Positions 23,795 to 36,144 are shown, counted from the stretch's first letter. The stretch: DNA of 64,000 nt from Tetracentron sinense (GCA_015143295.1 JABCRI010001355.1:1-64000), one strand, 5' to 3'. Notes: generated by a model from the sequence alone, not told the origin. Numbers and translations are program-made.

Positions 23795-24643
23795 CAACCT
23801 CTAGTGAGCTGTCTGGATTTTTCCTGTTTGGTATTTCGACCATAACGTTTGACTCGCTCATTGGATTTTGATGATTCAACTTGCGTTGGACTCGTCATTC
23901 AAAGGCGAACGATTTTGTGTATAATGGACAAATCCTAATTCTGATCTCTTAACGGTCTAAATGGGCTCTAAAGCTGACTGGTCTAAAATTTTTGCAGAAA
24001 AAACTTCGAAAAACCTACCTTTGACTTAGCTTAGACTCAAAATCTGAAAAAAATGTTAAACATAAACCTCGAAGAGGGTTTTAATTCCTTTCTATTGGTT
24101 TAAGAATCACTCAATTCCGATAAGCAGTGACAAAACTAGAGTTCCGACAAGTTGAGGTTATGTCCAGACATTCCTTCTTTCCAACTTTGATCATACTTTG
24201 ATCACTTAGAGTGTTTCACTCTTATTTTAACACCCTGAAGCTAATCATAAAGGTTCTCAGGACTTCCTAACACAATTGCTAATACTTCCATGGAAAACGA
24301 AGACTCTCATGAACATTAAAAGATTCACATGACCCTAGTCCATAAACACTTAGGGTATTTCATACCCTTCACTTTGAAGTATTCTTATACTCAGTGTTTC
24401 TAAGTTCACACACTCCTACCAATTTAACTCAAGGCAAAACCCTCATTATCGCTCATCCTACAACCACAATTATACAAGAAGGCTTTTTTGGCCTTCACAA
24501 CTCATTCACCGACATTATTCCTAGCCTAGGGAACTCGGTTCCGGGTTTCTGCATACACATTTAGGGTATTTTATACCCTATGCTAAGCACTATTCAATAC
24601 CGTATTCACATAAACAGTGACAGTGAGATATGGGGGTTCTACA

Positions 24644-25079
24644 CATCTAGTAAACTGGATAGTGCAATATTTGCACAAAATCCATTTTTTGAGACCTTAA
24701 TGATGGGATTTGGTTCCAAGGTCTTCTCCTTCATCTTAATCGAGATGATTACCAACTTTTTAGGTCCTTTAAGTGATTTTCAAGTTGATCCTAAGGAACC
24801 TAGGGCCAATCTAAGTTTATGAGGTTTTCAACAACCAAACTTTGAGGACTTTTTACACAAGTCCTAAACTCTCTTAAAAGATAAAAAGTGATACTCTAAA
24901 CCTTCTTGAGAGTTGGTCTTCAACTTTATCTTGGATATTCTGATTTGACTCATTTAGCTTCAAGATCATCCTTCTTCTTCTTTAATCTTTATTGATCTTC
25001 AATTTGATCCAAATGACTTGCCTTGACTTGATGAATGATCTTCTCATAGATGGTGTCACTTTTATGCTTTTTCTATGAA
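24644..25079. other. Unassigned sequence
   Basis: Between the solo LTR and the LINE 3' end. An 80-codon open frame (24580-24822) starts inside the LTR and resembles nothing I know. I see no repeat or RNA gene. Confidence 0.4.
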
Positions 25080-25262
25080 TTTTTTATATTTTTTTTAAAA
25101 CCACTTAGAGGGAGTGTGGGGTTTGGGAGACCCCTACCTATTTATTCAAATTAAAATTAAATGGGGGGGGGGGACATAATCCTTACCCCTACAACCAACC
25201 AAAAGTGAAAAAGACAAACGAGGGGGGGGGGGGGGGGGGACATAAACCTTACCCCTACAAAC
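25080..25262 (-). other. LINE 3' UTR with duplicated C-runs and A-tail
   Basis: On the minus strand the phrase GGGGTAAGG(T/A)TTATGTCCC followed by a long C-run occurs twice (plus-strand G-runs of 18 near 25223-25240 and about 10 near 25164-25173). It ends with a TAAAAAAAATATAAAAAA-type tail near 25080-25098. The shorter copy at 23009-23122 has one such phrase only. Confidence 0.65.
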
Positions 25263-27180
25263 CAACTGAAAAGATCAAGATCAAACTTAGCCCTTAACAA
25301 TTCTGATGTTTCCAATACCTAATTTGTCCAAGAGACTTAACGAATTTATCTTAGCCAGAATAGTATTGGAAGAAGAAAAAGATTCAGACACCATCAAATC
25401 ACACCCAATGTTGACTAAACCATCAGCTACACAGTTAGCTTCTCTATAAACATGCTTAAAGGAATGACTATCCTGAATAAGAGATTTTATCTTAATATTC
25501 CTATACTAGTTCTACCAAGAAGAAGAGCCTTTACCATTCCATGTGTCAACCAGAATTTTAGAGTCAGATTCTATTTCCATGTCTCAAATACCAAGTTGAT
25601 TACATAACAAAAGACCATCAAGAAGAGCCTAGGCCTCCGCCGAGTTATTACTACAAAATCCATAAAAAGAGAAAAAGAAAGCCACTATGTCTCCATTATG
25701 ATCTTTGATAACACCTCCATCTCTTTATATCCCTGGATTTCCTCTCGAGGCACCATCTACATTAAGTTTCATTCTAATCCTGGGGGGATAAAGCCACTTG
25801 ACTAACAGCGGCCGGAAAGTAGAATGGAAATGATGAACCATTCCAAAAATGGGATTCAAGTCCAGATCATTCCTGGAATAAAAAGAGCCAATATCCAAAA
25901 TAGTTCTCTTTAAATTTTTTAGCAAACTTATATAGCTTCTCGCCTTAGAATCATATTTTCATCTACACCTCTCAATCCATATCTCCCAAACTATCAAGGC
26001 TGGAAGAAAATCCTCGATACCATCTCTTAAGGTGTCATTGAATTTTATCCTAAGGATATATAGGGATGAGATAACAATTAGGTTGTGTTCGTTTAGGGTG
26101 AAAGTGAAAGAAAGTGGTTGAAAGTGGTGGAAAGTGGGTGAAAGTGGGTGTTCAGTTTGAGGGAAAGTGAGAGAAAGTGAAACCTCAACTTTCTCAGCAG
26201 TGTTTCACTTTCTCTCACTTTCACCCAAAATTTATTCCATCTTTTTGAAGGAATTGTGAGAGAAAGTGAAGTAAAAACCTCACTATTCCCATTCGACCCT
26301 TTTGCATCATTATATTCCTTAAAAGAACAGGGGTAATTTTGGAATAATTTATACTTTCCCCTAACACTTTTCTCTCAAACCAAACACACAAAAGAAACTA
26401 AAATTTTCTTTTACTTTACTTCACTTCACTTCACTTTACTTTACTTTACTTTACTTTCTCCCACCCATTTACCCTCCAAACGGGACAACAGCTATATCAT
26501 TGTTGATAAACAGATGGGAAGCATTTTCCATCCTGGTGTTCTCACAGCAACAAAATCTACTAACCATGGGAATTCCCAAGCCTTGAATAGCCGAATTAGT
26601 TGGAATAGTCTTTTTCATAATTTTCTAGCAAAAGATTTGAATTTTTGCGGGAACAACAGGATGCCATAAACGGAAGACCAAGAATGAGCATGATTTCTCT
26701 GCCACAGATGATTCCAAGCTGATTTAACTGAAAACTTCCCGTCATAAGACTTATTCCAAATAAAAACATCTTTTTCATTTGAGGTAGCAAAACCTCCAGA
26801 TTTAATATTTTCAATAGTAGAAGGCATCAAGAAATGACTCACTTGAGATAAGTCTCAGTTCCCAACTGAATCGAGGATGTTCGCAATATTTGGGTTGTTA
26901 GAAGGAAGGTTTATGGCTTTATTAATAAGAGCTTCCTCCCCAAACCAATGATCAAACCAAAAATTGACTGTAGACCCATTCCCAATAAGCACAGTCGAGT
27001 TGGAAAGCATGAACTGAAAAACTCCACAAATATCTCTCCATAACTTTGAAGCTCCCCAGTTAGGCAAAGCGTTCCACACATGAATAACACTATATTTAAC
27101 TTTATAGAAACGAGACTAGAGACACTCTGAGGTGTAGACATTCCAAGCATGTTTAACTGTGAAAGCTGAAGAAAACTCTG
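25263..27180 (-). pseudogene. LINE ORF2 C-terminus: zinc-binding RT tail and RNase H
   Basis: The RT-associated zinc-binding part (about 26500-26850) shows SFYD/SYDGKFSVKSAWNHLW and CENTRMENASHLF in overlapping frames. The RNase H domain (25725-25925 and onwards) starts RMKLNVDGASRGNPGI, with the catalytic aspartate in NVDGA, and continues in pieces toward 25400. Stops interrupt the RNase H part shortly after GNPGI. The MITE-like insert at 26082-26489 separates the two parts. Confidence 0.75.
26082..26489. mobile_element. MITE-like foldback element inside the LINE
   Basis: This 0.4-kb block interrupts the LINE reading frame. Its ends are imperfect inverted repeats: GTTGTGTTCGTTTAGGGTG on the left and, reverse-complemented, GTTGTCCCGTTTGGAGGGT on the right. 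Near the left end is a perfect 21-bp inverted repeat (26163-26183 against 26202-26222, GAAAGTGAGAGAAAGTGAAAC), and near the right end a run of CTTTA/CTTCA repeats (26411-26458). No coding capacity. The family is uncertain (hAT or PIF/Harbinger type) because no clear target duplication was found. Confidence 0.55.
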
Positions 27181-28620
27181 ACATTTTTTTGATGCTCAAT
27201 CCACCTTCAGAATGAGGTAGGGAGCATTTTCTCCAGTTAAGCCAATGTCTCCTTTTAGAGAATTCCGAATTGTTCTAGAAAAAATTTGCAATAGAGGAAT
27301 CAATAGAAGAACTGATGCTAGCAGGGATATGAATTCCCGATAAGATATAAGTAGGAATGGAAGATAAAACATGTTTAATCAGAATCAAATGCCCTCCTAT
27401 AGAAAGAAGCTTCTCAGACCAACCAAAAATACGCCTCTGAATTTTCTCAATCAAAGAAATAAAATAAGACCTTTTCTGCCTACCTTTGAATAGAGGCACA
27501 CCAAGATAAGTGAATGGAAATTGTTTGAATTTAACTCTAGTGTTGATAGAAATGGCCCTCTTTCTGGAAATAGGAAGCTTTTCCTAACAAAACATCAAAA
27601 TTTTTTGTATGTTAATTTTTTAACCAGAAGAAGCTTCATAGATAATTAAAAAATCAACAATTCTTTTCAAACTTCTAGATCTGCCATTACAGAAAATCAG
27701 GGTGTCATCAATAAATAAAAGGTGAGAGACCAGAAAACCATACCTCCCAATATTGAAGGAGCAGGATTGATTAGACAAAATATCTTTAAGACCTTTGCTA
27801 AGAATATCTTCAGCCAAAATGAAAAGGGCAGGAGATAGAGGATCTCCCTACCTTAAGCCTCTCGAGCTTTGAAAGAATCCATGCAAAGAGCCATTAACAA
27901 TGATGGAAAAACATAAATTATTAATGTAGCCCTTTATAAGTCTCATAAAGTCTTCACAAAACCTGAACTGTTAAAGGAGTGCCAAAATAAATCCCCACTC
28001 CATACGGTATAGGCTTTCGCCATGTCCAGCTTGATAATTAAATTACCTCCAAAAGTTTTCCTATCAATTTCATGGACCATTTCTTGAGTGATTGTGATGT
28101 TCTCTGTTATATTTCTACCTTTAACAAAAGTGTTTTGCTCCTCTGAAATAATCATAGGAAGAATTTTCCCAAGGCGATTAGCAATAACCCTCGAGAAAAT
28201 CTTGTACAGAAAATTACAAAGGCTGAATGGACGATAATCAGCAAAGGTAGCAGGGTTATCACATTTGGCAATTAAGGCTATTGCAGTAGCATTTATCGAT
28301 TTTGGATTGCGAGGGTCAGAAAAAAACTGGAGCACATCATTCATCAAATCTTCTTTGATAATATCCTAGCATTCTTGATAAAAATGACCATCATAACCAT
28401 CCAGACCCGAAGCACTGTCAGCATCCATGCTAAAAACCACTTTCTGAACCTCCTCCAAAGAGGGATAAGAAACTAAGTTACAATTATCTTCCATCGAAAC
28501 CAGAGAAGGAATGAGAGTTAAAATTTGATCCTCAATTGTACAGTTATCAGAAAATAAAAGTGCATGAAAATACACGACCGCCTCTGAAGCTATGCCCTGA
28601 GAATCTTCTATCCAAATACC
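27181..28620 (-). pseudogene. LINE ORF2 reverse transcriptase domain
   Basis: Landmarks in order are VVFSMDADSASGLDGYDGHFYQ (28366-28575), IALIAKCDNPATFADYRPFSLCNFLYKIFSRVIANRL and EEQNTFVKGRNITENI (27943-28347), the catalytic block HLLFIDDTLIFCNG (27620-27817) with its paired aspartates, and the thumb region with GWSEKLLSIGGHLILIKHVLSSIPTYILS (27275-27499). In-frame stops separate these segments, so it is a pseudogene. Confidence 0.85.
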
Positions 28621-29746
28621 CTAGGAATTCATTATTTTTTGGATACTATTTGTTTTCCTTTTTTGGTTGACAACTGCATGAAAATATTTTGTATTATTAT
28701 CCTCTTCCTTCAGCCATTTTATATGAGATTTTTGCCTCCAGAAAATCTCTTCTTGAATAAGAACTTTTTGAAGCTCATCTTTAAGAGATAAAAGCATATT
28801 TTCCTGTCTATCATCCCAGTCTTCCTGAAGAGATATCTCAGCTACACATATTTTTTCCTCCAGATCTTTAATCTTGGAAAAAATATTCCCAAAGACCTCT
28901 TTGTTCCACCCCTTAAGAGATACCTTGACTCTTTTAAGCTTAACAAAGAAAGATAAAATGGGGTTAGCTAAAACAGGCAAACTCCATGAATCCTCTACTA
29001 ACCTTTTAAACCTTGAATGAGAGATCCACATCTTTTGAAAATGGAAAGAAGAAGGACGGCGAGAAGCTTCCAAACTAAAATTCAACAGAAGAGGAGCATG
29101 ATCTGAGTTCAGCTGAGATAAATGAGTGACTTGAATATTTGGAAATTTGAATTCCCATGTAGCATTATACAAAATCCTATCAAGTATGGCATAGATTCTA
29201 TTATTCCCCCTTTGATTGTTACACCCTGTGTGTTTATTTCCTTTAAACCCCGCATCAATAAAACCAAATAAAAGAACAAAACTCTTCAATTGATTGCAAA
29301 TTTGCATCCCTACCTCCCAGTTTCTCATCTGAAGAAGCAATGGCATTAAAGTCTCCAACTATAAGAAGAGGTTCATCATAGGAAGATAGGTTAATGGTCA
29401 GGTCATTCCATAAAGACTGTCTATCCTCCCTAACACATTTATCATACACATAAACACATCGAATAACATCAAAACCCTCAACAATAACATCGACTATAAT
29501 CACTTGATCCAACGAAGCAATAAGAGAAACCTTAATAAAGCCTTTCCAAAGAAGCCAAATTTTTGGGTGAGCTAGGTAGTCAAATAAACCCAGCACTTTG
29601 CTAAGTGGCTGAAGTTTGTCAGAAGGTTGCATAGGTTCCATTATAGCAATCATTGAGATATTATAGATCTTAATCATCTTCTTTAGTCTGGCCTGAGAAG
29701 CTAAATTTCCAACCCCTCTAATGTTCCAAGATAGGAAGCTAGACAA
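28621..29746 (-). pseudogene. LINE ORF2 AP-like endonuclease domain
   Basis: It starts at the ATG at 29746 with MSSFLSWNIRGVGN, the usual N-terminus of plant L1 ORF2. Endonuclease landmarks are the N in SWNIRG, the E in IMEPM, LLIVGDFNAI, ILDRILYNATW and the SDHAPLLLNF catalytic end. The reading frame changes at about 29255-29358, so this copy is frameshifted. The domain would nick target DNA to prime reverse transcription. Confidence 0.85.
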
Positions 29747-31003
29747 TTAAAACTAGTGGGTTTTCTTCCACAACTGGAGCAACTGCTCTAGATCTTGTGA
29801 TCATTGATGAAGGGGGAATGTCTTTTTTCATCTTTTTATTATTTCTCCCTTCATCATTCTGTTCTAAACAAAAATTAAATTTAGATAATCCGTCTGGAAA
29901 CTCTTTTGAGTCTTCAATAAAGGTATCTTTCGCCTCAAATATGGGATTATCTAGATCATCATGGAATTCTACTAAGGCTGAAGATAACTATAAAATATCA
30001 TAATCAGTTTTTCTATTTTTCTAAATTCTTACCTGAGCACGTTGAAGAAGGATTCTCAAATTTGGGATAGAAGGAACACTGAATTCCAAGGGGTTGTGAT
30101 CTATTGGAATACCTGTATTAGAACCGTCCTTAGCAAAGCAAGAACGAGAGTTGAGCTCATTATGAGAGACTTCCCCTCTGAAATTCAAATTCACTCGATA
30201 CAGATCATCCAAGCTTCCATACATTAAAACCACGGGTTCAATCTCAGCTTCGACTACAGATTCCTTTAAGTCCTCAGCTTCTGTCATTGTGAATCTATCC
30301 AACTAGGGACTTTTTTCCAAAGAACTCTTCTGTTCCATCATCTTCACACGAGATAACATTGATTCTGTATTAAAATGATCTTTCTCTTGAACCAAAAAAA
30401 CATTAGTGGTATAAACCAACAATGGAGAAGGATCCTTCGGTTCGACTAACAGCCTCTCTGATTCCAAACCTTTTTTTAAAACAATTTCTGAAGATACTTC
30501 ATTTATAGAATCCTTCCCAAGGGCATTGAATTTATTAGAAACTTCTACAACCGAACTGAGATTTGTTTCTAATACCTCCAGAGGTATATCAATTTTCTGT
30601 TCCTGATTTGGCAATCTCCTCCCAAAAGATTTAGCAACCCATATGTGCATAGGTTCTGATGGTTTTTTATTTTTGGCCAAATCTTCAACAGTTTCCTTCT
30701 TTGATGCTTCCTTAGGACAATACGTTGCCATCTACTGGAATTTCACATTCCTAACTAGAATCTATGGAGCTTTTCTTTACTAACATCAACCTCCACACAA
30801 ATCCTAGCCAAACTAGGTCTGCTTAAGTTCTGAGTTGGTCCATCCACAAGAAGAACTCTCCCTACCAAACTCCCTATTGAAGAGAGATTAGTAGGCTTAA
30901 TAAAATTTAATGACAGCCAAGGGAGGTTAATCCAAATCAGCACTAGTGGTGTCTCCTGTCCAGATCTGAAATGAGGAGACCAATTAATAAATCGAACCAA
31001 CTT
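29747..31003 (-). pseudogene. LINE ORF1 (DUF4283/RNA-binding), truncated
   Basis: The first part (30755-31003) has ETPLVLIWINLPWLSLNF, SIGSLVGRVLLVDG and RPSLARICVEVDVSKE, the second half of a DUF4283 domain. The rest (30303-30731 and 30021-30302) is the low-complexity, acidic tail usual for plant L1 ORF1, including NKFNALGKD. Stops interrupt it. The N-terminal half of DUF4283 is absent because the LINE ends at the LTR boundary. Confidence 0.75.
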
Positions 31004-31286
31004 TGTAAGCACCCAATTTTTACACCCCTTTAATCATGGTTAAACATCTTAACCATAGTTAATTCACTAACCCTAGGATAAACCCTAACCCTAGGTAAAG
31101 CCAAGTCAAACCCTAGGCCTAACCCTAGGTAAACCCTAGGCCTAACCCTAGGTAAACCTTAGTCTAATCCTAGGGCCCAAAAACCCCAAATCCGAAGCCA
31201 AAACCCTCTGTGGGCCCAAGCATAGGCCTACAAACCCTTCAGACCAGTTGGTGTGGGCCCACTTTAAAATTTTTGAATTTTTTTTG

Positions 31287-32602
31287 AATGGCGGTAATAT
31301 CATTACCGCCATTTCTAATTTTAGTAATTTCTACAATGAAATTAGGCCAATGGCAGAAGGGTTGAACCCTGTTTAGCAAGAAACCAGAAATGTATTACTG
31401 CCATTTCTAATTTTAGTAATTTCTACAGTGACATCAGGCCAATGGCAGAAGGGTTAGGCCCTGTTTAGCAAGAAACCAGAAATGGCGGTAGAACCTCTAT
31501 CGCCATTACTAATTTTTCAGTGTAGAGTGCAACTGGCACCCCCTGGCCACTGCAGCTCTGCCCCCTAGGGTTCTCAACCTCTCCTAACATCCTCTAAGTA
31601 CCCCTGGGTCCCCTCCATCCTATTTAAACCCCCCAACCTCCAAGCTTCTTGAACATTCCAAAATTTCAATATCAAACCCCTGGTGGAGTTCGGCCAGCTC
31701 ATCTCCAACATCCCTCAGCTTGGTCATTCACCTGAGACCACACCCTTAGCCATCCAGAAGCTACCCAGGCCTGCCTCACCTTCCACCACCTTACACCACC
31801 ACTGTGCACCTCGCCTCCACCACCGAAGGAGCTGTAGTAGTAGGGTAGGACTCCCTACCCCTGGTCCTTTTACCTTAAAGCTATGTAAAGCCCCTAGTCC
31901 TATTCCAGGGGTCATTTCTCTTATGTTTTATTGTTATATAGCCAAGGATAGAGGTCCCCCTGCCTTCCTCATAATCATGGGGGAACCCCCTTGAGGTTCT
32001 TGAGTTCGGGTACAAGACCCCATTGCATGGCATACATCCCTCGAGTTTTGGGAGACCCTCAGTCCATGAGGGATCCCTTGGATGTGCCCAGTCTCCACCC
32101 TAGAGGGGAGAAATTCATTTTTTGGGAAATGCCAGGAATGGCGGTAATCTCAGTACCGCCATTCCTGGGGTTTTGATTATAGTATCTTGGACACTCATTT
32201 AGGTTGGGCCCTAGTCCATTCCAGGGCCATGGTTAGACTCCTCAGACCCTTAACTCTCTACCTTGGTCCTTCTAGGGTCACCCTATCTCTCTAACCATAG
32301 TTAAAAATAATAGAGAAGTAGACTGTCAAGAATGGCGGTAGACAATTATAAGTTCCCATTTGTAGTGTGTTTAGGCCTACTATAGGCCCATTTTAGAGTC
32401 CCCTGGGCCCACAACAAGCCTAGGACATTCATGGAAGTCCCATCTTCAACTCTCAGGATCCATAACCCCAGGGGTGTCACCCTTAACCAACCCCAGACCT
32501 ACAAAACCTTGTACAGGAAAGCACTGTTAATGGCGGTAGTCTGTCTACCGCCATTCCAAACAGTGACGGTTTTGGAATGGTGGTAAAAATTTTACCGCCA
32601 TT
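31287..32602 (+). repeat. 27-nt hairpin units in TAT LTR (second copy)
   Basis: Units of exactly 27 nt lie at 31287-31313, 31481-31507, 32137-32163, 32529-32555 and 32576-32602; a half-preserved one begins at 32331. The unit at 32137 extends to perfect 15-bp arms (32132-32146 CCAGGAATGGCGGTA against 32154-32168) with a 7-nt loop. The unit at 32529 has 11-bp perfect arms. Confidence 0.75.
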
Positions 32603-32753
32603 ACCAATCTTCTGTATATATGGGCTTTGCACAGGGCCCAGACCAGGTAGGAGGCCATTCTAGGCCCTACCATGCTATCTGGGCCCATCCTGACCTACCT
32701 AAACCATTTAACTGGGGTTAACTCAATCCCGATTAACTTTTAACCATGGTTAA

Positions 32754-34185
32754 TGTGACGCCCTGAACCTGTGCCTGAGGAATCAAGTTCCAAGACGCAT
32801 GCTCGTTCGTCATAACCATGCATGCGGAAGACTTTACTCACGAAAATACGGGAATTTTTTAACTTTACTTATGAACTTACATAAACAATAACAACTGGTC
32901 ATCACAATAACTCATCATAAACAAATGCGATACCTCACTGGCTACCATAGCCCTTACTTTCTACGTCACAACTGCGCCAGAACACTTTCTAGACCCTATC
33001 AAGCTATCCACTTCAGAATTTGAAAACATGAAATGAGAGGAGTGAGCCATAGAGCCCAGCAAAATCCACAATCCATCTAGATTATTTTCCACCTAGTAAT
33101 ACACATCAGAATGATATGATAATATCGCTCAATTTCTATATTACAATAGTAAATAATATCGTAAATCATGACCCGATATCACCCAGAGTTATTTCACTCT
33201 AATCGAGGTTCCCAACCTCCAAATATTTTCCATTGTCAAATTCCTCCAATATCAACTTCTCTCTACACGCAAATTGAGACATTAGGAAAAGAAACAGACG
33301 TCGCCAGCGCGTCGGGAACGCTAAAAAACCCCAAGGGGACCTCCTTTTTCCTTTCTCTCTTCCTTTCTCTCTCCTCTATCTCTCTCTTCCTTTCTCTCTC
33401 CTCAGTTTCTCGCTCTAAAAAAACCCACGGTCTCTAGTTTTGAATGAACACTAATGAGGAGCTGCCCTTCTTTTATATAGACATTTGGGTGGGATGAGAT
33501 CATGTGCAAAAGCACAAGACCATAATGGTGTGGAAAGTGGTTAGTTGACCAAGTCAACCACTTTGACACTTTGACTGATTTTTCGATTTTTCCGCACTTA
33601 TGACCTCCGAAACTCTACTACATAAAGTTCAATTTTGATGAAACTTTAGGTGACCGAACTTGGGGCAATCCGACACCTATTGTAAAATTTTCTGGCAAAA
33701 ATACTGAGTTTTGACAGTAAAAAGTAATTTTGGAAGAAAACTGTAAAACCCACTAATTTCTTGATTTCGGACACAAAACATGTTGTCGTTTCTTCATATG
33801 AGATGATGAACTGACGAAACGACAAACTGTCATCCTCATGACTGACCAGCATGCTGTGGTACCAACCGCACAGATTTCTATTAGAATCTCCAATAATTAT
33901 GGAGTCCCACTAAATTCCAGAAAATCTGAAATTTCCTGGTTTTCTCGATTTTCTTACATTTCAGAACCCCACGGTCTCGCGAATCGATACGTGACTGAAC
34001 TGGAACGATAGATGATCGTCCAGATAGTCGACCCGCACATTGTGCATGATTTTTGAAGAAACTAGTACAATTCAATCCCGAACAAACCCCATTTTTTACC
34101 AATTTAACAAATAATTAACTAATTAATCTCCATTAAGGACCCATAAATGCATAATTTTATTATATTAAAATTCTGGGTCGTTAAT
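32754..34185 (-). repeat. Solo LTR with GTTAA target duplication
   Basis: It starts TGTGACGCCC and ends near GGTCGTTAAT, about 1432 bp. The flanks GTTAA (32749-32753) and GTTAA (34186-34190) are a perfect 5-bp target duplication, so this is a solo LTR left by recombination. A minus-strand TATATAAA at 33472-33479, followed by a CT/GA-rich stretch (33345-33405), sets the orientation. The family is not identified. No coding sequence inside. Confidence 0.8.
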
Positions 34186-35048
34186 GTTAAGACCTCCTTA
34201 ACCCTTGAAAAAATCTAAAAAAATACTAAAAAACCTCAAAACTTGCTGTGAGACCAAAAAGTATTTCTTTGGTCATTTTTACCATGGTTAGTAGCCCTAT
34301 ATCATGACCCAAAACCCACCCTAAGAGTTAGAGTGAATCTTGGACGACTTATCATGACTTACATGACTTGTTTGACAAACCATCCTGCAAAATACACAGA
34401 GCATATACAATAGAGGACATAATAGCGGAAGCATTAATTTAACATAGCACAACAGAAGACCAACCAAACCTCTAAGTATGTATACATGATCCAAGTTTTG
34501 TACAAAAAGGAAAACAAAAGAACGTGCGGACATGCCCACCAAAATACATGAATATAATCTCTTAAGCTCACCCATAATCACTCAGAATCTACCACCTAGT
34601 AGTAGCCTTCTACAGGAGGTTCCTCCATAGGTTCCTTAACGTACTCCTCTTCTACCCAATGGCCAAGAGCACAGATGTCGAAAGGAGCGGCAGCTCCCTC
34701 AGTACTTGCCGACATAAATGTACAGCTGAGCATGAAATACTCAGCGTGTACCAAATGCTAACCAACAGTCACAGCATAACAATAATGATATATAAAGCAG
34801 GAAGCAGTTCATAAAATAACAGGAAAGTAAGCAGTTTATATTTCATGCTTGCATCATATAAAAGTCGGGAAAACTCTTGAAATCATCGTGTTCTTGACGT
34901 GACTTGAAAACACTCTTGTCGTATTTGAAAAATTCTCTTGTCATGTTCTGTCTTGCTTCACTTGTCATATCATGCGTGTCATGTCGTGTCATGCATGTCA
35001 TGCGTGCTTACTTGGAATTTAACATGCTCATGCAACTTGTGAGGTACA

Positions 35049-35205
35049 CTTGCGAGGGAGGGGAGACCCTTCTTTAAATGAGATGCACTTACGAGGGAAG
35101 GGAGACCCTTCTTTATATGAGATGCACTTGAGAGGGAAAGGAGACCCTTCTTTCAATGATATACAACTTGTGAGGGAGGGGAGACCCCTCCTTCAATCTT
35201 GAAAG
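35049..35205 (-). repeat. 39-nt tandem repeat, four units, in solo LTR
   Basis: Units start at about 35049, 35088, 35127 and 35167. Each contains a CTTGCGAGGGAGGGGAGACC-type phrase followed by CTTCTTT and an ATGAGATGCA-type end. Confidence 0.75.
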
Positions 35206-36144
35206 GAGGGAAGTGTAAACCCCCTCATGTGACCCCCTCATGTGAAATGCTTGTTTTTGTTCTTGTCAAAAGCGAGACAAAACATATCACAAGATATGTC
35301 CTACCTCTAAAACCCTCATTCTTGAAAACACCGGCAAACCATGTCATTTATGTCGTACTCGTGAAATCGTGTACATGCTTTCACTTGAAATTAAATATGA
35401 CATTTGGGATTTCAACAATACATAGGATATCATTAATTTCAACAAGTAAATATTCATGCCATTTAGAGAAAGCAATTAATCACACTATCATAAACTCTAG
35501 CAATTCCATACGCTTTTAAGCCTGCATTTCTTGATTTACAACTCATTTTCTTCACCTTGCCATTTCATCAAACATGTGGTGTGTACATTATTTGTTAAGG
35601 CCTATACCATGCTTTTCTAGGTGGGTTTATGTTCACAACATACATGTGTATTCATTATTGGTACAATACCCTTCCCATTTCATTCATCACAACACATCTA
35701 CACGGCATCCATTGCCCATCATCCTCCATTCATCCATCCCATAGCATTTACACAATTAGATAGTAGAGTAAAAATCATAAAAAGGAAGAAAAGAAAAAAG
35801 AATGCGAACTAGGAGGGTAGCATAAGGTACCGACCTTGATAAGGGGAGGAAAACCCTCCAAAACGTACGTGGAGTCGCTGCCCTAGCTTAGAGAACGTGA
35901 CCCTCACTTGCTTGGAGTTGGATTTGAAGAATCCAAGCCTTGAGGTGAGATCTAGGGTCCTTAACTCTTGATTCCTTCTCAAGTGGAAACCCTAGGTTAG
36001 AAACCCTTTTATCCTCTCTCCCTTTCTCTCAAATACTCTAAGTGTGGTGAATGAGACCCTCAAGGTTCGAGGAAGCCTTAATAAGTAAGGGTGTAACGTC
36101 CAAAGATGAAAAAGCCCTTAATGAAATTCTGTAAAACGCGATAT

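Larger units (their letters stand above)
21762..24643 (-). repeat. Solo LTR, Tekay-related, minus orientation
   Basis: The left part aligns with the start of the gag-only element LTR (shared GATACTTTGGCAACGTGAC- and AACCATCCTGCAAA-type phrases, and TACTCAGCG near 22170). The middle has the shared ATTTTGATGATTCAACTTGCG block (23832-23905) and phased palindromes. The right end is near GGGGGTTCTACA at 24643. No PPT or internal region follows, so it reads as a solo LTR. A target duplication is not evident. It contains a LINE 3' fragment at 23009-23122. Confidence 0.6.
25080..31003 (-). mobile_element. L1-type LINE, minus strand, 5'-incomplete
   Basis: Right to left it holds ORF1 (DUF4283-type RNA-binding part), ORF2 with AP-like endonuclease, reverse transcriptase, zinc-binding RT tail and RNase H, then a 3' UTR and A-rich tail. 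The RNase H domain after RT is known from many plant L1 elements. ORF1 is cut at 31003, where the TAT/Ogre LTR begins. ORF2 has several stops and at least one frameshift, and a MITE-like insert lies between the RT tail and RNase H. It is a dead copy of moderate age. Confidence 0.85.

Noticed and set aside
24580-24822. 80-codon frame at the edge of the solo LTR
   Set aside because: Starts within the LTR, has no similarity I recognise and no supporting signals.
31060-31190. Interstitial telomere tract
   Set aside because: No run of perfect TTTAGGG repeats; phrases are irregular, and the same text starts another LTR of the family.
31683-31994. Small protein gene in the TAT LTR
   Set aside because: Frame lies in noncoding LTR sequence, composition is low-complexity and no domain is visible.
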